A stretch of DNA of 14,944 nucleotides. Source: CALJUZ01 sp003387805 (GTDB lineage Bacteria; Bacillota; Limnochordia; Limnochordales; ZCTH02-B6). The position numbers were made by a program, and so were the translations under genes. Below, piece after piece: positions 6,805-13,824 of the stretch. The notes beneath the pieces are model-generated. The model did not search any database and was not told where the DNA came from. It saw only the letters and a program-made list of their open reading frames with translations. The stretch is from positions 1-14,944 of the forward strand of contig CALJUZ010000132.1 in assembly GCA_937975235.1 (NCBI GenBank). The letters are read 5' to 3'. Every line of letters begins with the position of its first letter. Position 1 is the stretch's first letter.

Positions 6805-8499
6805 TTGATTGGAACCGTGCAGACGTGGGAGACGTACGCGCCCGGCGAGAGGCGGCGGGCCCTGGCGGAGTCGGGCCTGGGCCCCGTGGAGCCGCATGGC
6901 CCGTACCACGTGGCCCTGCTGGAGGACTGGTGCCCCGAGTCACTGGCGCTGCTGGAGGACGTGCTGACCCGGCGCGGCGGCGTCGTGCGGGGCGGCGGGC
7001 GGCGGCGGGTCGCGGCCGCGGGGCTGGGCGCCTATTGGCGGGCTATCGAGGCGCTGCGCGGGCCCGACGCGCCGCCGGCGGGCGTGCGGCTGGCCGAGGC
7101 GCTGAGCGCGTCTTTGGCGCAGGACGCGGGCGCCTTGGACGTGGACATGCCCGCGCGGGAGAAGCTTCTGCCTTTCGGGCGCCGCACGCTGATTATGGGC
7201 ATCCTCAACGTAACGCCCGACTCTTTTTCCGACGGCGGCCGCTTCTTCGGCAAGGATGCGGCGGTGGCCCGCGGCGGGGAGCTGGCGCAGGAAGGCGCGG
7301 ACGTCATCGACGTGGGCGGCGAGTCCACCAGGCCCGGCGCGGAACCGGTGGATCCCCGGGAGGAAGCGGCCCGGGTGGTGCCGGTGGTGGAGGAGCTGGC
7401 CGGCCGGGTGGCCGCGCCCGTCTCGGTGGACACGTACCGGGCCGACGTGGCCCGGCGGGCTTTGGCCGCGGGCGCCCACGTCATCAATGACATTTCCGCG
7501 CTGCGGTTTGACGAGAACATGGCCCGGGTGGTGGCCGAGCACGGCTGCCCCGTGGTTCTCATGCACATGAAGGGCACGCCCCGGGACATGCAGCGCCGTC
7601 CGGAGTACGAGGACGTGGTCGCGGAGGTGCTGGATTTTCTCGACGACGCGGTGGCCCGGGCGGTGCGGGCCGGGATCTCCCGGGACCGCATCATCGTGGA
7701 CCCGGGCTTCGGCTTCGGCAAAACGGTGGAGCACAACCTGGAAATCATGCGGCGTCTGCGGGCGTTTCGGCTGCTGGGCAGCCCCGTGCTCCTGGGCACG
7801 TCGCGCAAGTCGTCCTTGGGCGCCATTTTGCTGGGCGCGCCGCCCCACGAGCGGGAGGAGGCCACCGCGGCCACGGTGGCCTTGGGGATCGCCGCGGGCG
7901 CCCACATGATGCGGGTGCACGACGTCGCGGGCATGGTGAAGGCCGCCCGGGTGGCCGACGCGGTGGTGGCCGGCCGGGGGCCGGTGCGGGTGTTTTTGAG
8001 CCTCGGGTCCAACATGGGCGATACCAGGGCCAATCTGGCCGAGGCCCGGCGGCGGCTGGCCGCGCTGCCGGGCACGGAGCTGGTGCGGGAGTCGCCGCTG
8101 TACCGGACCGAGCCGGTGGGCGACGTGCCGCAGGACTGGTTCTTGAACCAAGTGGTGGAGCTGCGCACGTACCTGGACCCGGTGCGGCTTTTGGGCGAGA
8201 CGCAGCGCATCGAGGCCGCGCTGGGCCGGGCGCCGCTGGAGCGGCGGCAGCGCTGGGGCCCGCGCCCGCTGGACATCGATATCATTTTGTACGGGGACGA
8301 GACCATCGACCGGCCCGACTTGCGGGTGCCGCACCCGGAAAGCCACCAGCGGCGGTTCGTGCTGCAGCCGCTGGCGGACCTGGACCCGTCCGTGCGGTGG
8401 CGGGGCCGCACGGCGGCCGAGCACCTGGCGGCGCTGCCGCCGGGACAGCCCATCGAGCGGGTGCCGGGCCAAGGGCCGGGGGACGGGTCCGGCGCCTAG
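6805..8499 (+). CDS. folP-folK: Fused dihydropteroate synthase - HPPK (FolP-FolK order)
   Basis: A single 564-residue frame with two folate enzymes. Residues ~1-120 are an N-terminal extension like that seen on some clostridial DHPS proteins (impression from memory). DHPS spans ~126-390: MGILNVTPDSFSDGG (131-145), GGESTRPG (171-178), VSVDTYRADVA (206-216), NDIS (228-231), DPGFGFGKTVEHN (299-311), GTSRKS (331-336) and MRVHDV (369-374). HPPK spans ~393-550: VFLSLGSNMGD (396-406), SPLYRTEPVGDVPQDWFLNQ (430-449) and RWGPRPLDIDIILYGD (483-498). HPPK pyrophosphorylates 6-hydroxymethyl-dihydropterin and DHPS joins it to p-aminobenzoate, so the fusion joins consecutive steps. The start is TTG 6805, with AAGGTGAGG at 6789-6797, seven bases upstream. 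No FolB domain is present, and almost no linker separates the two domains. Both identities are firm; the single-chain state could be checked because a run of five G lies at the join. Confidence 0.95.
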   Translation: MIGTVQTWETYAPGERRRALAESGLGPVEPHGPYHVALLEDWCPESLALLEDVLTRRGGVVRGGGRRRVAAAGLGAYWRAIEALRGPDAPPAGVRLAEALSASLAQDAGALDVDMPAREKLLPFGRRTLIMGILNVTPDSFSDGGRFFGKDAAVARGGELAQEGADVIDVGGESTRPGAEPVDPREEAARVVPVVEELAGRVAAPVSVDTYRADVARRALAAGAHVINDISALRFDENMARVVAEHGCPVVLMHMKGTPRDMQRRPEYEDVVAEVLDFLDDAVARAVRAGISRDRIIVDPGFGFGKTVEHNLEIMRRLRAFRLLGSPVLLGTSRKSSLGAILLGAPPHEREEATAATVALGIAAGAHMMRVHDVAGMVKAARVADAVVAGRGPVRVFLSLGSNMGDTRANLAEARRRLAALPGTELVRESPLYRTEPVGDVPQDWFLNQVVELRTYLDPVRLLGETQRIEAALGRAPLERRQRWGPRPLDIDIILYGDETIDRPDLRVPHPESHQRRFVLQPLADLDPSVRWRGRTAAEHLAALPPGQPIERVPGQGPGDGSGA

Positions 8500-8553
8500 G
8501 CGGCCGCGCCGGCGGGCGCTGACGCCGCGGTCCGGCCGCTCCGGACGCCGGGC
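8500..8553. terminator. Possible hairpin between convergent folP-folK and darA
   Basis: The 54-nt gap between two convergent stops contains a perfect 6-bp inverted repeat, GTCCGG-CCGCT-CCGGAC, at about 8530-8546, and other GC-rich complementarity. There is no T-tract on either side, so a classical intrinsic terminator is not shown. Confidence 0.3.
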
Positions 8554-8874
8554 CTAGATGCGATGAAACTGATCCACGTCGATGACCCACACGGCCGCGC
8601 CGCCCGACTCGATCTCGATGGGCATGGGCACCGACGTGGGGATTTCTGAAGGGGCCTGGGGCATGATTTTCTTGCGTCGCACGCAGACGCGGCGGATGAT
8701 GTGGAGCACGTGGTCCACCTGGGCGGCGTCGACGCCGATGAGCAGCGTCGTGTTGCCGCGCAGCAAAAATCCGCCCGTGCTGGCCAGCTTGGTGACGCTG
8801 AACTTTTCCTCGATGAGCGCGTCCATCAAGACGGCGGCGTCGTCGTCTTCGATGACGGCGAGAATCAGTTTCAA
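8554..8874 (-). CDS. darA: Cyclic-di-AMP receptor DarA (PII-like)
   Basis: A 106-residue protein, close to the ~109 residues of Bacillus subtilis DarA/YaaQ and alignable over its whole length from memory: MKLILAVIEDDDAAVLMDAL at the N-terminus, FSVTKLASTGGFLLRGNTT (25-43) forming the ligand-binding region, and VPMPIEIESGGAAVWVIDVD (82-101) before the final QFHRI. The family forms trimers that bind c-di-AMP; downstream targets are not settled. The start is TTG at 8872-8874, with AAAGGGGG at 8883-8890 eight bases upstream; a longer in-frame start at 8913 would add 13 non-family residues. In Bacillus the gene lies near tmk and holB; here it stands alone, converging on folP-folK and divergent from the membrane-protein cluster. 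Identity is confident. Confidence 0.93.
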   Translation of the reverse strand: MKLILAVIEDDDAAVLMDALIEEKFSVTKLASTGGFLLRGNTTLLIGVDAAQVDHVLHIIRRVCVRRKKIMPQAPSEIPTSVPMPIEIESGGAAVWVIDVDQFHRI

Positions 8875-9032
8875 ACCGGCCGCCCCCTTTCGGTCAGGCC
8901 GCGCCGTCCTCAAGCCGCCGCGCCGGCGGCCGGCTCCTGCGGACCCGCGGCCGTGTATTGGTTAATTGACCGCGCCCGGCTCGTTTTCCTGTCTCAATGC
9001 GCGCCCGGGTGCAGGCGGAGGCGAAGGCTGTC
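8875..9032. promoter_or_regulatory. Divergent intergenic region between darA and the 9033-13352 cluster
   Basis: The 158-nt gap must supply promoters for darA (minus) and the downstream plus-strand cluster. It contains an AT-rich island at about 8954-8972 (TATTGGTTAATTGACC) that stands out in very GC-rich surroundings. No pair of -35/-10 boxes with good spacing was found on either strand, so the exact promoters are not called. Confidence 0.35.
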
Positions 9033-9422
9033 ATGCGCTGGCTGGGCATCGCCGCCTTTGTGCTGACATTGGCGGTGGTGACGCTGAATATTATCGGATT
9101 CGGCATCTTGTTCGAGAGCTGGGGCCTCTCCTTCGGCACGTTCGTCGCGTGGACGTGGCCGGCGGCCCTGGGCGCGTTCGGGGTGCTGGCGGGCGCCGTC
9201 GTGCTGGGTATCGTGTCGGTCCGGATGATGCTGCGGGCTGACGCCGAGGCCGACAGGCGGGCCGACGCCCAGGCCGACGGGCGGGACGGCGCCCGAGCGA
9301 AGCGGGACGAAGAAGCCGGCGGGCCGCCGGCCGCGAAGGGCGGGGACGAGCCGGACGGCCCGCCGGCCCGGCCGGCGAAGGCTGCGGAAAATTCGGATAC
9401 GCAGGAATCAGGCCAGCCGTGA
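9033..9422 (+). CDS. Small two-helix membrane protein, unknown function
   Basis: A 129-residue protein, not recognised. Two hydrophobic segments (about 4-27 and 36-62) with a short loop form a hairpin. The remainder (68-129) is a hydrophilic tail rich in Ala, Asp, Arg, Glu, Gly and Pro, probably disordered and cytoplasmic given the basic RMMLR after helix two. The start is ATG 9033: it is preceded by GGAGG and GAAGG within 16 bases, and the peptide begins directly at a helix (MRWLGIAAFVLTL). An upstream in-frame ATG at 8997 would add 12 residues without a convincing SD. It is the first gene of a tight plus-strand cluster; the next begins 27 nt after its stop. It resembles small LapA-like or YtxH-like membrane proteins only in general plan. 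Confidence 0.7.
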   Translation: MRWLGIAAFVLTLAVVTLNIIGFGILFESWGLSFGTFVAWTWPAALGAFGVLAGAVVLGIVSVRMMLRADAEADRRADAQADGRDGARAKRDEEAGGPPAAKGGDEPDGPPARPAKAAENSDTQESGQP

Positions 9423-9449
9423 TGAACATCGTATCCCGAGGTGCATGAC

Positions 9450-11402
9450 GTGAACGCCGGCAAACTGACGGTGCCCGACGAACTGCGCGAATCGGTCCTG
9501 TACTATCCTACGGGCAACGAGTACGTGGCGCTGCCTTTGATCAACGAGGGCGGCGCGGTGGAAAGCTTCAACGTCCTGCACATGGGCTCCAAAGGCATGG
9601 TGGAGTTTTACGGCATCGCGTCGGCGCCGCTGCTGGCGCCGGTGGTGCGCATCGGCGGCCGGGAAGTCGAGTTTCCCGACATCCACTGGGAGCGGCTGGA
9701 TCACTGGATTCCGCGCTTCGTGGCCCAGCGGTGCGGCCTGCAGGTGACGGGCACCATCTTCGCCCCGCCGGGCCACCGAGGGTTCATTTACTCCCTGCGC
9801 ATTGACAACGTGGGCGAAAAGCCCGTCGTCCTGGACTGGGGCTGGCGGGGGGCGTGGCTGGAGGCGCGGCAGACCATTTACCGCAGCCGCCCCATGTACG
9901 GGCGGCGCACGGCGTGGTATGACGAGTGGACCGACACGCTGGCCTTTGAGCTCAGCGCCGGGCCGGCCACCGCCGGTTTCGCCGTGGGCGCGTCCCGGCC
10001 CTTCCCCGGCCTCGGCTGGCATTTGGCGAAAGCCGCCTCGCCGGGCGCGGCGTTTCAGAACGCGGTGGCGCGGCGGCGGGGGCCGGGCGCCGACTCGCCG
10101 GTGCGCGACGTCAACGACGGCGGCCGGCCCATTTACTTCGCCATCGCGCAGGAAGACCTGGTGGAGCCCGGGGCCCACGTGGAAATGGACTTGTACGTCG
10201 CGGTCAGCGCGGAGAGCGACGGCGCCTGCACGACCGTGGTCGATTTGCAGCGGCGGGGCGCCCGGGCCCTCCTGGAGCGGACCCGGGCCTGGCTGCGGGA
10301 GCGGGCGCGGGCCGTTTCCGACGAAGAGCTGGGCCGGCGCATGCACCTCAACTTGTGGTTCAACTACTTCTTTGCGGCGGGGCGCACCATCGACACGGAG
10401 GAACTGGTGCTGGTGACGTCCCGCAGTCCCCGGTACTACGTGAGCGCGGCCTTCTGGTCCCGGGACGCGTTTTTGTGGAGCTTTCCGGGCGTGCTGCTCA
10501 TCGACCCGGAAAGGGCCCGGGAGATGGTGCTGGCCGGCTTCGGGCGCTATTTGCGCAACGCGGCCGAGCACAGCCTGTACATCGACGGCACGGTGTTGTA
10601 TCCGGGCTTTGAGCTGGACGAGCTGTGCGCGCCGCTCATCGCCCTGGAGCAGTACGTGCGGGCCACGGAAGACTACGCGGTGCTGGAGGAGCAGGGCCCG
10701 GGCGGCGCGGGCCGGGTCATCGACGGCGTGGGGTATCTGGAAAAGCGCCTGGAGGAGCAGCGCCATCCCGACCGCAACCTGTACGGGACGTTTTTGTCCC
10801 CCACCGATGATCCCGTGACGCATCCGTACCTGACCTACAACAATATGATCGCGTGGCGGGCTTTGCGGGCGCTGGCCCTCTTGAAGCGGCGGCGGGGCGA
10901 CAGCCTGGGCGAGTGGCGGGCCAACCAGCAGGCGGTGCAGCTGCGGGAGACCATTCGCAAACACGCGGTGGTGGACGGGGTCAACGGCCCCATGTTCGCA
11001 TGGGCGCTGGACGACCGGCGCCGGGCGCAGGTGCTGGACCAGCCGCCGGGAAGTTTGCAGCTCTTGGCGTACTACGGTTTTTGCGACCTGGACGATCCGG
11101 TATACATCAACACGGTGAACTGGATCCACTCGGAAGACAATCCTGACTACTACCCGGGGCGGTTCGGCGCTCCGGGGTGCGAGCACGCGCCGCATCCGTG
11201 GCCGCTGATGAAGGCGTACGACGTGCTGCTGGGCCGGGAGACCGAGGCCGGGCTGCAGTTTTTCCGGGACGCGGCCATGGACAACGGCATCGCCTGCGAA
11301 ACCGTGGATCGGGACACGGGGCGGGTGAAAACCGGGGCGGCTTTCGCGACGGCGGCAGGGTTTATCGGTTACGCTCTGTACCGGGCGCTGGTGCGGGGGT
11401 AA
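9450..11402 (+). CDS. Six-hairpin glycosidase-like protein (glycoside hydrolase, family not assigned)
   Basis: About 650 residues. The first ~265 look like a beta-rich domain (repeated short hydrophobic strands and turns). From ~290 onward helical hairpins follow, of the kind found in (alpha/alpha)6-barrel glycosidases. Suggestive active-site segments, numbered from GTG 9450: AAFWSRDAFLWSFPGVLLID (333-352, with the W-x-R-D pattern), PGFELDELC (385-393) and near the C-terminus ACETVDRDTG with Glu617, where related enzymes keep the catalytic base. LSPTDDPVTHPYLTYNNMIA (449-468) lies between. No signal peptide or membrane segment is visible, so it probably acts in the cytoplasm. The start GTG 9450 has GAGGTG six bases upstream; GTG 9441 is the alternative. 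The fold class is fairly likely; the substrate and CAZy family are unknown. It is followed after 50 nt by the patatin gene. Confidence 0.75.
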   Translation: MNAGKLTVPDELRESVLYYPTGNEYVALPLINEGGAVESFNVLHMGSKGMVEFYGIASAPLLAPVVRIGGREVEFPDIHWERLDHWIPRFVAQRCGLQVTGTIFAPPGHRGFIYSLRIDNVGEKPVVLDWGWRGAWLEARQTIYRSRPMYGRRTAWYDEWTDTLAFELSAGPATAGFAVGASRPFPGLGWHLAKAASPGAAFQNAVARRRGPGADSPVRDVNDGGRPIYFAIAQEDLVEPGAHVEMDLYVAVSAESDGACTTVVDLQRRGARALLERTRAWLRERARAVSDEELGRRMHLNLWFNYFFAAGRTIDTEELVLVTSRSPRYYVSAAFWSRDAFLWSFPGVLLIDPERAREMVLAGFGRYLRNAAEHSLYIDGTVLYPGFELDELCAPLIALEQYVRATEDYAVLEEQGPGGAGRVIDGVGYLEKRLEEQRHPDRNLYGTFLSPTDDPVTHPYLTYNNMIAWRALRALALLKRRRGDSLGEWRANQQAVQLRETIRKHAVVDGVNGPMFAWALDDRRRAQVLDQPPGSLQLLAYYGFCDLDDPVYINTVNWIHSEDNPDYYPGRFGAPGCEHAPHPWPLMKAYDVLLGRETEAGLQFFRDAAMDNGIACETVDRDTGRVKTGAAFATAAGFIGYALYRALVRG

Positions 11403-11452
11403 GCGCGGCGGACTGAAGGGCGGCCGCCGGCCGGAGGACGGAGGAGAGGCTG

Positions 11453-12526
11453 ATGTCTCGCCGAAGGCTGCGGGCGGATGCTGTGTTTCAGGGCGGGGGC
11501 GTCAAAGTGATCGGCCTGGTCGGCGCGCTGAGCGTGGCCGAGGAGCAGGGCTACCAGTGGGTCAACGTGGCCGGCACGTCCGCGGGCGCCATCGTCGCGG
11601 CGCTGTTGGCAGCGGGCTACCGGGCGTCCGAGATGAAGGACCTGCTGGACCAGTTGGACTTTCGCACGTTCCGGGATCCGCCGCGGTGGGCCCGCATTCC
11701 GCTGGTGGGCCCCGCGCTGGCCGTCGCGCTGACCAAGGGGCTGTATTTGGGCGACGCGCTGGAGGAATGGGTGCGGGACGCGCTGGCCCGGCGGGGCGTG
11801 CGTACGTTTGCGGATCTGATTATGCCGGACGAGCCGGACGAGCGGTTCCGTTTCCGGCTGCAGGTCGTCGCCGCCGACGTCAGCCGGGGACGCATGGTGG
11901 TATTGCCGCAGGACATCGCGCTCTACGGGGTGCGGCCCGAGGAGCTGGACGTGGCCCGGGCCGTGCGCATGAGCGCGGGCCTGCCCTATTTTTACCGGCC
12001 CGTGGTGCAGTACTTCCCGACGCCCAGGGGCGGGTTTCCCGGCTACATCGTAGACGGCGGCCTTTTGAGCAACTTTCCGGTCTGGCTGTTTGACGTGGCG
12101 GGGCCGCCGCCGTGGCCGACCCTGGGTTTCATGCTGGCGGACCCGCGCTACGGCAAGCCGCACCGCATCCGGGGACCGGTCTCCTTCGGCAGCGCGCTGG
12201 TGGCCACGATGCTGGAGGCCCACGACGCGCGGCATCTGGAGGCGTCGGACAGCGTCCGGACCATCCGCATTCCCACCACCGGCGTGCGGACCACGGACTT
12301 CGACTTGACGCCGGGGCAGCGGCGGCGGCTGTATGAGGCGGGCGTGGAGGCGGCCCGGCGGTTTTTCGCCGAGTGGGATTTCCAGCGCTACGTGCGGCTT
12401 TATCGCTCGGGTTCGGGGGCCGGCCCGGGAGCCGGCGCGGTCGGTGACGCCCGCTCCCGCAGCCATATGCGAAACGAGGTGCATCGTGACGTTGTCCAAC
12501 GCAGACTACATTTTCGTCAACGGTAA
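11453..12526 (+). CDS. Patatin-like phospholipase family protein
   Basis: A 357-residue alpha/beta hydrolase of the patatin type, which hydrolyses acyl esters of lipids through a Ser-Asp dyad. The signature elements are complete: oxyanion-hole motif FQGGGVKVIGLVGAL (12-26), nucleophile elbow AGTSAGAI with Ser43, and DGGLLSNFPV with Asp201. Between them QVVAADVSRGRMVVLPQDIA and AVRMSAGLPYFYRPV match a bacterial subfamily common in Firmicutes (from memory). There is no signal peptide, so it is likely cytoplasmic or membrane-peripheral. The start is ATG 11453, with GGAGGA seven bases upstream. The last ~40 residues (from RSGSGAGPG) are low-complexity and basic, and their codons run 41 nt into the next gene, so the C-terminus may be a read-on extension. 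The physiological substrate is unknown. Confidence 0.92.
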   Translation: MSRRRLRADAVFQGGGVKVIGLVGALSVAEEQGYQWVNVAGTSAGAIVAALLAAGYRASEMKDLLDQLDFRTFRDPPRWARIPLVGPALAVALTKGLYLGDALEEWVRDALARRGVRTFADLIMPDEPDERFRFRLQVVAADVSRGRMVVLPQDIALYGVRPEELDVARAVRMSAGLPYFYRPVVQYFPTPRGGFPGYIVDGGLLSNFPVWLFDVAGPPPWPTLGFMLADPRYGKPHRIRGPVSFGSALVATMLEAHDARHLEASDSVRTIRIPTTGVRTTDFDLTPGQRRRLYEAGVEAARRFFAEWDFQRYVRLYRSGSGAGPGAGAVGDARSRSHMRNEVHRDVVQRRLHFRQR

Positions 12527-13352
12527 ATGGGTGGGCCCGGGCGAGGCTTTGGTGCCCGTGGAGGACCGGGGTTACCAGCTGGCCGACGGCGTGTACGAAG
12601 TGGTGCGGGTGTACGGCGGCCGCGCCTTCGCTTTGCAGCCCCATCTGGACCGGCTGGCCCGCAGCGCCGCGGAGCTGGAGATGGACCTGCCGCTGACGCT
12701 GGACGAAGTTGGCGCGCTGGTAAAGGAGGCGCCGGGACGGCGGGGCGTGGAGGATGGACAGGTGTACATCCAGGTGACCCGGGGCGCAGCGCCGCGGGTG
12801 CACCATTTTCCGGAGGACGCCCGGCCGTCTCTGGTGGTGTACGCTTCGCCTCTGCGGAGGCAGCCGGCGGCGCTGTACGAGACGGGCGCCGACGCCGTCG
12901 TTGTTCCGGACGAGCGCTGGCTGCGGTGCGACATTAAGTCCATCAACCTGCTGCCCAACGCGCTGGCCAAAGAAAAAGCGCGCCGGGCGGGCGCGCTGGA
13001 GGCGCTGCTTTTGCGGGAGGGCGTGGGCATGACCGAAGGGTCCAGCTCCAACTTGTTCATCGTCCGTGACGGCCGCCTGGAGACGGCGCCGGCCTCCCGC
13101 TGGATTTTGCGGGGCATCACCCGCGACATCGTGCTGGAGCTGGCGGCGCAGGCCCACATCCCCGCGGCCGAGCGGTTTTTCTCGAAGGAGGAACTGCTGA
13201 GCGCCGACGAGGCCTTCGTCACCAGCACGACCATGGAGGTCATGCCGCTGGCGCGGGTGGACGGCCAGGCCATCGGCGCCGGCCGGCCCGGGCCGGTGAC
13301 GAAGACGTTGATGGCCGCCTTCCGCGAACGGGTGCGGGCGGAAATCGGATGA
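12486..13352 (+). CDS. dat: D-amino-acid (D-alanine) aminotransferase
   Basis: A 288-residue fold-type IV PLP enzyme. It interconverts D-Ala + 2-oxoglutarate and pyruvate + D-Glu, feeding peptidoglycan precursors. It aligns from memory with the Bacillus D-AAT over its length: VEDRGYQLADGVYEVVRVY (25-43), RVHHFP with Arg104 and His106 in the position of the D-AAT carboxylate trap, RWLRCDIKSINLL with the PLP-binding Lys151, and TEGSSSNLF with Glu184. The Arg/His pair argues for Dat over branched-chain aminotransferase or aminodeoxychorismate lyase (PabC). The start is GTG 12486, with GAGG six bases upstream inside the patatin gene; the overlap is 41 nt, implying translational coupling. It is the last gene of the cluster and stops 5 nt before the terminator hairpin. 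D-specificity is well supported. Confidence 0.93.
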   Translation: MTLSNADYIFVNGKWVGPGEALVPVEDRGYQLADGVYEVVRVYGGRAFALQPHLDRLARSAAELEMDLPLTLDEVGALVKEAPGRRGVEDGQVYIQVTRGAAPRVHHFPEDARPSLVVYASPLRRQPAALYETGADAVVVPDERWLRCDIKSINLLPNALAKEKARRAGALEALLLREGVGMTEGSSSNLFIVRDGRLETAPASRWILRGITRDIVLELAAQAHIPAAERFFSKEELLSADEAFVTSTTMEVMPLARVDGQAIGAGRPGPVTKTLMAAFRERVRAEIG

Positions 13353-13357
13353 GAAAC

Positions 13358-13391
13358 AGGCGGGCCCGGGCATGGCGCCCGGGCCTGCCTT
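13358..13391. terminator. Bidirectional intrinsic terminator
   Basis: Two 14-nt arms (13358-13371 and 13377-13390) pair with one G-U wobble around a 5-nt loop (13372-13376). Rightward transcripts from dat end in a short TTAAT. Leftward transcripts from the 63-aa gene, whose stop overlaps the hairpin base, continue into GTTTCTC, a better U-rich tail. The position between two convergent stops supports shared use. Confidence 0.75.
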
Positions 13392-13581
13392 AATCGCGCT
13401 TCGGGTTGGCCGGGGGCCGGCCCCGCCGCAGTCCCGACCAGACGAACAGCGCCTGCAGCGCCACCACGGGCGCCAGGAGCAGGAGCCGCACGGTGGTCGA
13501 GACGTTCAGCATGCCGATGAACGGCAGCGGCAAGATGAGCAGAATGAAGTAAATATAATCACGGTCCAGCCTCAGCCTCAC
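13390..13581 (-). CDS. Small two-helix membrane protein, unknown function
   Basis: A 63-residue protein, not recognised. It has two hydrophobic segments (about 9-25 and 30-50), a short polar turn (NVSTT) and a basic C-terminal tail (RRGRPPANPKRD), placing both ends probably in the cytoplasm. The start is GTG at 13579-13581; upstream on the minus strand lie AAGGTGG (9 nt away) and GAGG (4 nt away), and a TATAAT box sits at 13613-13618, so this short frame has promoter, SD, stop and terminator in the right order. It converges on dat. It is probably a real small gene; nothing in the sequence points to a function. Confidence 0.7.
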   Translation of the reverse strand: MRLRLDRDYIYFILLILPLPFIGMLNVSTTVRLLLLAPVVALQALFVWSGLRRGRPPANPKRD

Positions 13582-13612
13582 GCAGCCTCACCACCTTCGG
13601 AGACCTGACCCT

Positions 13613-13618
13613 ATTATA
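13613..13618 (-). promoter_or_regulatory. -10 box of the 63-aa membrane protein gene
   Basis: A perfect TATAAT on the minus strand, immediately preceded by TG. No acceptable -35 was found at 16-18 nt upstream. Transcription from it would leave a ~25-nt leader carrying the SD. Confidence 0.5.
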
Positions 13619-13824
13619 CAAGAATGGCGCATCGGTCGGAGCAGGATGCCGGGGTACGCCGGGGACCCGCCGCCGCCGGCCTAACGGCAGTCCCGTCACC
13701 GGCGGTCTCGCCGTTGCCTTTCCCGGTCCTGTATTGTCTCGTCACGCGAGGGAACAATATCCACCGGACGCTGCCGGTGACGCAGCGCAGCGGGCGCGAC
13801 GGAGGGAGGAGGGAGGTGAGGGGC
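13619..13824. promoter_or_regulatory. Intergenic region upstream of the spore-coat genes
   Basis: About 200 nt without a recognisable gene. A 10-bp inverted repeat, CGTCACCGGC at 13694-13703 with GCCGGTGACG at 13773-13782, flanks a less GC-rich stretch containing TTGTCT (13734-13739) and CAATAT (13755-13760, spacer only 15). I see no convincing mother-cell sigma-E or sigma-K promoter, although coat genes would be expected to use one. Confidence 0.3.

Noticed and set aside
6940..8472. Long minus-strand open frame opposite folP-folK
   Set aside because: Antisense shadow of a confident gene, with biased composition and no family motif.
9422..9448. Eight-codon leader-like ORF overlapping the stop at 9420-9422
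   Set aside because: Too short to judge, with no attenuator-like structure or repeated regulatory codons.
12486..13352. Aminodeoxychorismate lyase (PabC), which would link to folate genes
   Set aside because: The RxHxFP motif and RWLRCDIKS context match D-amino-acid aminotransferase much better.
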